Position numbers and translations under genes: made by a program. A stretch of DNA of 11,055 bases. Source: Gammaproteobacteria bacterium. Lineage in GTDB: Bacteria; Pseudomonadota; Gammaproteobacteria; PS1; Pseudothioglobaceae. Each line of letters opens with the position of its first letter. Position 1 is the stretch's first letter. The stretch is taken from the NCBI GenBank assembly GCA_028599035.1, contig JAQRMT010000043.1, positions 1 through 11,055 on the forward strand. The letters are read 5' to 3'. Shown here piece after piece: positions 7,509-11,055 of this stretch. The notes beneath the pieces are model-generated. The model made no database searches and was not told the DNA's origin. It saw only the letters and a list, made by a program, of their open reading frames with translations.

Positions 7509-7562
7509 AGGGGCAGACCGAAAGGGTGGTAGAAAAAGAAAATATAATTGACACTGACCCCT
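7509..7562. repeat. Imperfect inverted repeat, possibly a degenerate REP/MITE-like element
   Basis: AGGGGCAG (7509-7516) and CTGACCCCT (7554-7562) are inverted copies differing by one extra A, bounding 54 bp of AG-rich sequence. The right end, AATTGACACTGACCCCT, resembles ends of short dispersed repeats mobilised by IS200-like/REP-associated transposases, as far as I recall. It ends immediately before the gspH start. No second copy was found in this window, so the mobile origin is inference. Confidence 0.3.
7543..7548 (+). promoter_or_regulatory. Weak candidate -10 box before gspH
   Basis: A TATAAT hexamer lies 16 bp before the gspH ATG. Transcription would begin near 7555, at the foot of the start-codon hairpin, giving an almost leaderless message. 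No -35 match is seen at 16-18 bp and AT-rich DNA makes chance hits common. Confidence 0.2.
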
Positions 7563-7574
7563 TTATGAAGGGGT
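7557..7574 (+). promoter_or_regulatory. Start-codon hairpin of gspH
   Basis: ACCCCTT (7557-7563) pairs perfectly with AAGGGGT (7568-7574) around the 4-nt loop TATG, so the gspH ATG (7565-7567) sits in the loop of a 7-bp stem. In mRNA this could limit ribosome access or present the start codon. Its left arm is shared with the inverted repeat just upstream, so the two structures exclude each other. Confidence 0.45.
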
Positions 7575-8023
7575 TTACGCTGATTGAGTTATTGGTGGTG
7601 GTTTTGATTGTGAGTATTTTAGCAAGTTTGGTTACTTTGAGTATTAATGTTGCCAGCCCTTCTGAGGTGAGTAAGTTGAAAGCCAAGATACAACAGCATA
7701 TTGCGCTTGTGCAGAATCATGTGCAATTATACAATCAGCCTATACATCTAAAAGTAAGCAAGGATAAGATGCAAGCGCTCAGTTTTCAACCAGAGATAAA
7801 TAAAGGTAAAGAAAAAGTGTTATCAGAAAAACCATTGTGGCAGCCTAGTCAACGCTTAAATGTGTTAAATTTTAAGCTTCGTAGTGTTGTCTGTAATGTT
7901 GAAATAATTAAGATATTGCCTAATGGTTTTATAACGGATGCGACTATTATTTTGTCTCAAGATGGCGAATCTGTCACTTTTAAAGCGGGTGTGACGCTCA
8001 AAGCTAAGGCAGATGAAAGCTAA
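7565..8023 (+). CDS. gspH: Type II secretion system minor pseudopilin GspH
   Basis: GspH is a minor pseudopilin near the pilus tip. With the ATG at 7565 the 152-residue precursor begins MKG|FTLIELLVVVLIVSILAS, a prepilin leader of only three residues with Glu at mature +5. An open frame continues upstream to a GTG at 7460, adding 35 charged residues; I prefer the short form because the neighbouring pseudopilins also have four- to five-residue leaders and the upstream stretch looks like noncoding repeat. After the helix the domain is variable; an ending with TIILSQDGESVTFKAG (about residues 127-142) fits the GspH/FimT fold, where a late beta strand carries such a sequence. Assignment as GspH rather than another pseudopilin rests mainly on gene order. 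Its 3' end overlaps gspI by 11 bp. No Shine-Dalgarno precedes the ATG, which lies in a hairpin loop. Confidence 0.85.
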   Translation: MKGFTLIELLVVVLIVSILASLVTLSINVASPSEVSKLKAKIQQHIALVQNHVQLYNQPIHLKVSKDKMQALSFQPEINKGKEKVLSEKPLWQPSQRLNVLNFKLRSVVCNVEIIKILPNGFITDATIILSQDGESVTFKAGVTLKAKADES

Positions 8024-8378
8024 GGGTTTTACATTGGTTGAGGTTTTAATCGCATTGGTTATCGTGGCTGTGTCGCTTAGTGCTTTAGTTACAGCCAATC
8101 AGCAAAATACCAATAGTATCACTTATTTTCAACAAAAAACACTGGCAAATTTAGTTATTAGTAATTTAAGTGTGGACAAGCGTATAGGATTAAAACCCAA
8201 TATGGGCTATCAATCTGGTGAATATGAGATGGGTAAGCAAATTTGGTATTGGCAAACGAACACACAAACAACACCCAACAAAGGTATTATTAAAACTGAT
8301 TTATCCCTTTACCCAAGTATTGAAAAGCGTGATAACAAGCAATCGGCTGCCACTTTGGTGTTGTACTTAGAAAAATGA
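8013..8378 (+). CDS. gspI: Type II secretion system minor pseudopilin GspI
   Basis: GspI nucleates the pseudopilus tip with GspJ and GspK. The 121-residue precursor starts MKAKG|FTLVEVLIALVIVAVSLSAL, with the peptidase site after G5 and Glu at mature +5. The motif ANLVISNLSVDKRIG (about 45-59) corresponds to the conserved A-x-x-V/L-A-x-N segment of GspI. The length is typical. It starts inside the end of gspH (11-bp overlap), with AAGG close to the ATG as one of the few weak Shine-Dalgarno-like sites in the operon, and its TGA overlaps the gspJ start (ATGA). Tight overlap implies coupled translation and fixed ratios of the tip subunits. Confidence 0.92.
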   Translation: MKAKGFTLVEVLIALVIVAVSLSALVTANQQNTNSITYFQQKTLANLVISNLSVDKRIGLKPNMGYQSGEYEMGKQIWYWQTNTQTTPNKGIIKTDLSLYPSIEKRDNKQSAATLVLYLEK

Positions 8379-8875
8379 AACAACACGGTTTCACTTTAGT
8401 AGAACTGCTCATCGCAATAGCCATATTGTCTGTCATTAGTCTCATCTCTTATAATGCCTTGGACAGCACGCTTAAACATCAATCGATACAAAAACAACAC
8501 ACCCAAAACTTGATGCGATTGCAAAAAACTTTGCTGTATTTTGAACGAGATTTTTCCCAAACCCTGCATCGGAAAATTACTCTGGGCACAAAATCTATCC
8601 GCCTTAGCAGTGTGCAGAATGACACTTTACTTGATATTCAATATCAGTTTAGTGGAAATACCGTTAAGCGAGAAGAGATCTCTAACCTAGATAAAAAAGC
8701 AGAATTAATTCTGTTAGAAAAGGTTAAGGAATTCAAGATACGGCTGCTAGATAACACTAACAAGTGGCATACCACTTGGAAGCACAAAAATAATAAAAAC
8801 TACTTAAAAGCCATAGAAATTAAATTTACCCATCCTTATTGGGGTGATATTAAAAAAATCGTGGCAATTCAATGA
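8375..8875 (+). CDS. gspJ: Type II secretion system minor pseudopilin GspJ
   Basis: GspJ is a tip pseudopilin that complexes with GspI and GspK. The 166-residue precursor starts MKQHG|FTLVELLIAIAILSVISLISYNAL, with cleavage after G5 and Glu at mature +5. Family features follow: the LQKTLLYFERDFSQ helix (about 49-62), where GspJ proteins have a conserved E/D-R-D-x-x-Q segment, and VKEFKIRLLD with a W about ten residues later (116-130), matching the conserved V-x-x-x-x-x-R-x-L-D ... W pattern. It is slightly shorter than many GspJ proteins but intact. It overlaps gspI by 4 bp and gspK by 4 bp. Confidence 0.93.
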   Translation: MKQHGFTLVELLIAIAILSVISLISYNALDSTLKHQSIQKQHTQNLMRLQKTLLYFERDFSQTLHRKITLGTKSIRLSSVQNDTLLDIQYQFSGNTVKREEISNLDKKAELILLEKVKEFKIRLLDNTNKWHTTWKHKNNKNYLKAIEIKFTHPYWGDIKKIVAIQ

Positions 8876-9819
8876 TGCAAAAATCTCATGAAAAAGGCGT
8901 GGTGTTGGTTAGTGTGTTAGTTATAGTCGCTATGATTTCCCTGACGGTGAGCCTAATGTGGCAACAACAAGCGCTGAGTTTAAAAAACACTAAAAATAGT
9001 ATTTACACCAATCAAGCCATTAATTACCTTTATAGCATGGAGACTTGGGTGCGAAGTATTTTGAAAGAGGATGGGGATAAAAAAGTCGATGATTTGAGCG
9101 AAGATTGGGCAAAGAAAATTCTTCCAATTTCAGTACCTAATGGCACAATTAATGGCACAATAGTTGATTTTCAAGCGCGTTTTAATATCAATAATGCATT
9201 TGAATTCAAAGACAATCAGGCTAATCTTGTGCCAAAATACAATCGTATTTTAAACACACTTAATACTACTTTAGACCAAGATTTTATGGTTGATTTAATC
9301 CTTGAACATATTAACAATCACTCGTTGTCACAAGGGTTTGAGCATATTTCGCAACTCAAATTGGTTGAAGGCATCACGCTTAAAGATTATTTAACAATAG
9401 AGCCTTATATTTATGCCTCTACAAGCATCAAAACTAAGATCAACATCAACACAGCTGAAAAAGAGATGATTGTCGCCTTGCATCCAAATTTATCTCTGTC
9501 GTCTGCAGAGATGATTGTAGAAAAAAGACCTTTTAATTCACTTGAGGAAGCATACAAAGCAATACAACAAACACTTAGTGAATTTACTTTGAGTCAAATT
9601 GGAGACACCTTTAGCTCGTTAATTGACATTAAAAGTAGCTATTTTTTACTTAAAGCTGATGTCAATATCAACGACACTCATATCAAAGCACAAACCTTGT
9701 TTTATCGATACGAGAAAACACTCAGCGTTGTTAGTCGCACCTATCGCCAAGTGTTGGATACACAACCAAGTCCAGCTGATAATAAAGACTCAGAAGTAAT
9801 TAAAACAGAGAAAAATTAG
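8872..9819 (+). CDS. gspK: Type II secretion system minor pseudopilin GspK
   Basis: GspK is the large pseudopilin capping the tip. The 315-residue precursor starts MMQKSHEKG|VVLVSVLVIVAMISL: the peptidase site is G9|V10, and mature +5 is Ser, not Glu, as expected for GspK, which lacks the Glu the other pseudopilins need for docking. DFQARFNINN (99-108) matches the conserved D-x-x-x-R-x-N-x-N-N of the family; the large helical insertion domain (about 125-245) contains KININTA (189-195), a second diagnostic segment. The start overlaps gspJ by 4 bp (ATGATG, either Met possible). The C-terminal 20 residues are polar and probably disordered. It is the last gene of the operon; no gspL, gspM or gspN follows. 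Downstream lie 78 bp and a convergent gene, with no hairpin/T-run terminator seen. Confidence 0.95.
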   Translation: MMQKSHEKGVVLVSVLVIVAMISLTVSLMWQQQALSLKNTKNSIYTNQAINYLYSMETWVRSILKEDGDKKVDDLSEDWAKKILPISVPNGTINGTIVDFQARFNINNAFEFKDNQANLVPKYNRILNTLNTTLDQDFMVDLILEHINNHSLSQGFEHISQLKLVEGITLKDYLTIEPYIYASTSIKTKININTAEKEMIVALHPNLSLSSAEMIVEKRPFNSLEEAYKAIQQTLSEFTLSQIGDTFSSLIDIKSSYFLLKADVNINDTHIKAQTLFYRYEKTLSVVSRTYRQVLDTQPSPADNKDSEVIKTEKN

Positions 9820-9897
9820 TATTGTAAAAAAATTTCTGACCATCCAGACGAAAGGTAAGAGTTGTTAAATTAATCCAGTAGCTTTCATGAGAGAAGT

Positions 9898-11055
9898 TTA
9901 AAGTAATACTTTTTCGATTTGTACAGAGTTGATAAAGTCTTTTTGCCAATTTTTACCGAGTTGTTGTTCGGCAATTAATTCGATTGGGTAGATTGCCTCG
10001 ATGTTGGTCGTATCGCTGTAGCGGGATAAACCTTGACGACAGGCAGGGCAGGTGGTGAGCATCTTGGTTGGTTTTTTGCTGGTCTTTATGAATGTTAAAT
10101 CTTTTTTGATTTCAGCTTCTTTGCGGAATTTCACTTGCTTGGCAATATCAGGGCGTGCGACGGCAAAAGTGCCTGCCTCACCACAACAGCGGTCGTTGCT
10201 GATAACTTCGGTGTTCATAATTTCAGAGATGACAGTGGCTGAATCTTTTGATTTGATTGGGTCGTGACATGGGGCGTGATAGAGGTATTGTTCGCCTGTA
10301 TTGTCAAGAGTTATTTTGTTTTCCAGTAGATATTCGTGAATATCTGAAAGGTTTGCGTCTTTAAAAATATCGCCTAATTCATAAGTTAGTAATTGGTCAA
10401 TGCAAGTGCCGCAAGAAGTTAATATATGTTTGATGTCTAAATAATTAAGCGTATTTGCCATACGATGAAAAAGCACACGATTATCAGTGGCAATTTCCCT
10501 GCCTTTGTCGGCATATCCACCTGCAGTTTGTGGGTAACCACAGCATAGGTGACTGGGCGGTAAAACCACCCGAACGCCCTGATGATAGAGTAGGGCGATA
10601 GTGGCTAAGCCGATATTGGAATAAAGGCGCTCAGAACCACAGCCGGGAAAATAGAACACACTAGGCGAGTTGGCGTTTGATTTTTCAGGATGCGCCAAAA
10701 TTGGCACACTACCTGCATCGTTAATATTCAGCAGGTTTCGTAGCGGTGCAGCGCCTGTATCGGTAGGTAGAGGCTTATCCAAAATCGTGATTAATTCTGT
10801 GAAAACACTAGGCTTGCCAATGGTTTTATTGGGTTGTTTTTTGCGTAGTGGTTTGCTGAGTTTGGAGGCAACATTCTGCGCTTTGTAACTAAAATCGATT
10901 AGTAATTTTTTGGTGAGGTTGATTTGCCACGGCTTGGTCATATTGAGATAAGCGATTGATGCCTTGGCAGTAATATTAATGCGCCTTTGCTTCTGCTTAA
11001 TCAAAATACTTTTCATTTTGATAGAAACATCGCCAAAGTCAATATTGACAGGGCA
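9898..11055 (-). CDS. C-terminal part of a large Fe-S oxidoreductase with two CCG domains (GlpC/GlcF/LldE-like), partial
   Basis: The frame reads from the right edge to TAA (complement of 9898-9900); 385 residues are visible and the N-terminus is outside the window. A Met at 11014-11016 is an internal residue: the frame stays open above it, reading CPVNIDFGDVSIK, where Cys-Pro looks like the end of a 4Fe-4S ferredoxin motif (C-x-x-C-x-x-C-x-x-x-C-P). Counting from that Met, the first CCG cysteine-rich domain spans FPGCGSE (123-129) to HLCCGYP (156-162) with SCGTC (201-205). The second spans HAPCHDP (247-253) to RCCGEAG (276-282) with CPAC (323-326). Such tandem domains bind Fe-S clusters or act in electron transfer in GlpC, GlcF and LldE, and terminate fused FAD-linked dehydrogenases of the D-lactate/glycolate type. 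I favour the fused large form because the visible part begins right after a ferredoxin. It is convergent with gspK and functionally unrelated to T2SS. Substrate is not determinable. Confidence 0.85.
   Translation of the reverse strand, partial: CPVNIDFGDVSIKMKSILIKQKQRRINITAKASIAYLNMTKPWQINLTKKLLIDFSYKAQNVASKLSKPLRKKQPNKTIGKPSVFTELITILDKPLPTDTGAAPLRNLLNINDAGSVPILAHPEKSNANSPSVFYFPGCGSERLYSNIGLATIALLYHQGVRVVLPPSHLCCGYPQTAGGYADKGREIATDNRVLFHRMANTLNYLDIKHILTSCGTCIDQLLTYELGDIFKDANLSDIHEYLLENKITLDNTGEQYLYHAPCHDPIKSKDSATVISEIMNTEVISNDRCCGEAGTFAVARPDIAKQVKFRKEAEIKKDLTFIKTSKKPTKMLTTCPACRQGLSRYSDTTNIEAIYPIELIAEQQLGKNWQKDFINSVQIEKVLL

Noticed and set aside
7548..7553. TTGACA as a -35 box within the gspG-gspH gap
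   Set aside because: The corresponding -10 position falls in gspH codons and reads GGGTTT; there is no match.
7460..7564. N-terminal extension of gspH from a GTG at 7460 (35 extra residues)
   Set aside because: It would give an atypically long charged prepilin leader and reads through the inverted-repeat region; the ATG at 7565 gives MKG|FTLIELL, matching the short leaders of gspI and gspJ.
9820..9897. Bidirectional terminator between gspK and the convergent gene
   Set aside because: No GC-rich hairpin with flanking T/A-runs is present; the A-run at 9826-9832 has no stem beside it.
11014..11016. ATG as the real start of the Fe-S oxidoreductase
   Set aside because: The frame is open above it to the edge, and the residues there (CPVNIDFGDV) fit a ferredoxin-end continuation.

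Overview
The window carries most of a type II secretion system (T2SS) operon on the + strand (gspC-D-E-F, an extra gene, then gspG-H-I-J-K, about 407-9819). It is flanked by two partial minus-strand genes that run off the window edges. The DNA is AT-rich, and the gene set, GspE with a four-cysteine zinc site, and the large Fe-S/FAD-type oxidoreductase next door fit a gammaproteobacterium. An AT-rich sulfur-oxidiser of the SUP05/Thioglobus or bivalve-symbiont type is my guess; this comes from composition and gene style, not from any search.

Layout. 1-153 (-): start of a short, probably exported protein, cut by the left edge. 154-406: divergent intergenic region with a candidate promoter in each direction. 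407-5902: gspC (inner-membrane HR/PDZ coupler), gspD (outer-membrane secretin), gspE (ATPase), gspF (inner-membrane platform), tightly packed. 5906-6910: a gene that is not a standard gsp component, encoding a membrane-anchored, probably periplasmic protein with TPR-like helices and a retropepsin-type aspartic protease domain (DTGAS and DGLLGLD motifs). 6958-7350: gspG, the major pseudopilin, preceded by a TATAAT box and followed by a hairpin. 7351-7564: the only sizeable gap inside the operon, with a degenerate inverted repeat and a hairpin that places the gspH start codon in its loop. 7565-9819: overlapping gspH-I-J-K, the minor pseudopilins. 9898-11055 (-): C-terminal part of a large oxidoreductase with two CCG cysteine-rich domains, convergent with gspK.

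How they work together. GspE powers growth of a periplasmic pseudopilus of GspG, tipped by GspH/I/J/K, on the GspF platform, pushing folded periplasmic substrates through the GspD channel, which GspC recruits and gates. The genes for GspL and GspM (which link GspE to the platform), GspN, and the prepilin peptidase GspO are absent from this cluster and must be elsewhere or missing. The most interesting element is the retropepsin-like protease embedded between gspF and gspG with only 3 bp separating it from gspF: a plausible undescribed T2SS-associated processing or quality-control factor. Most genes lack a recognisable Shine-Dalgarno sequence.
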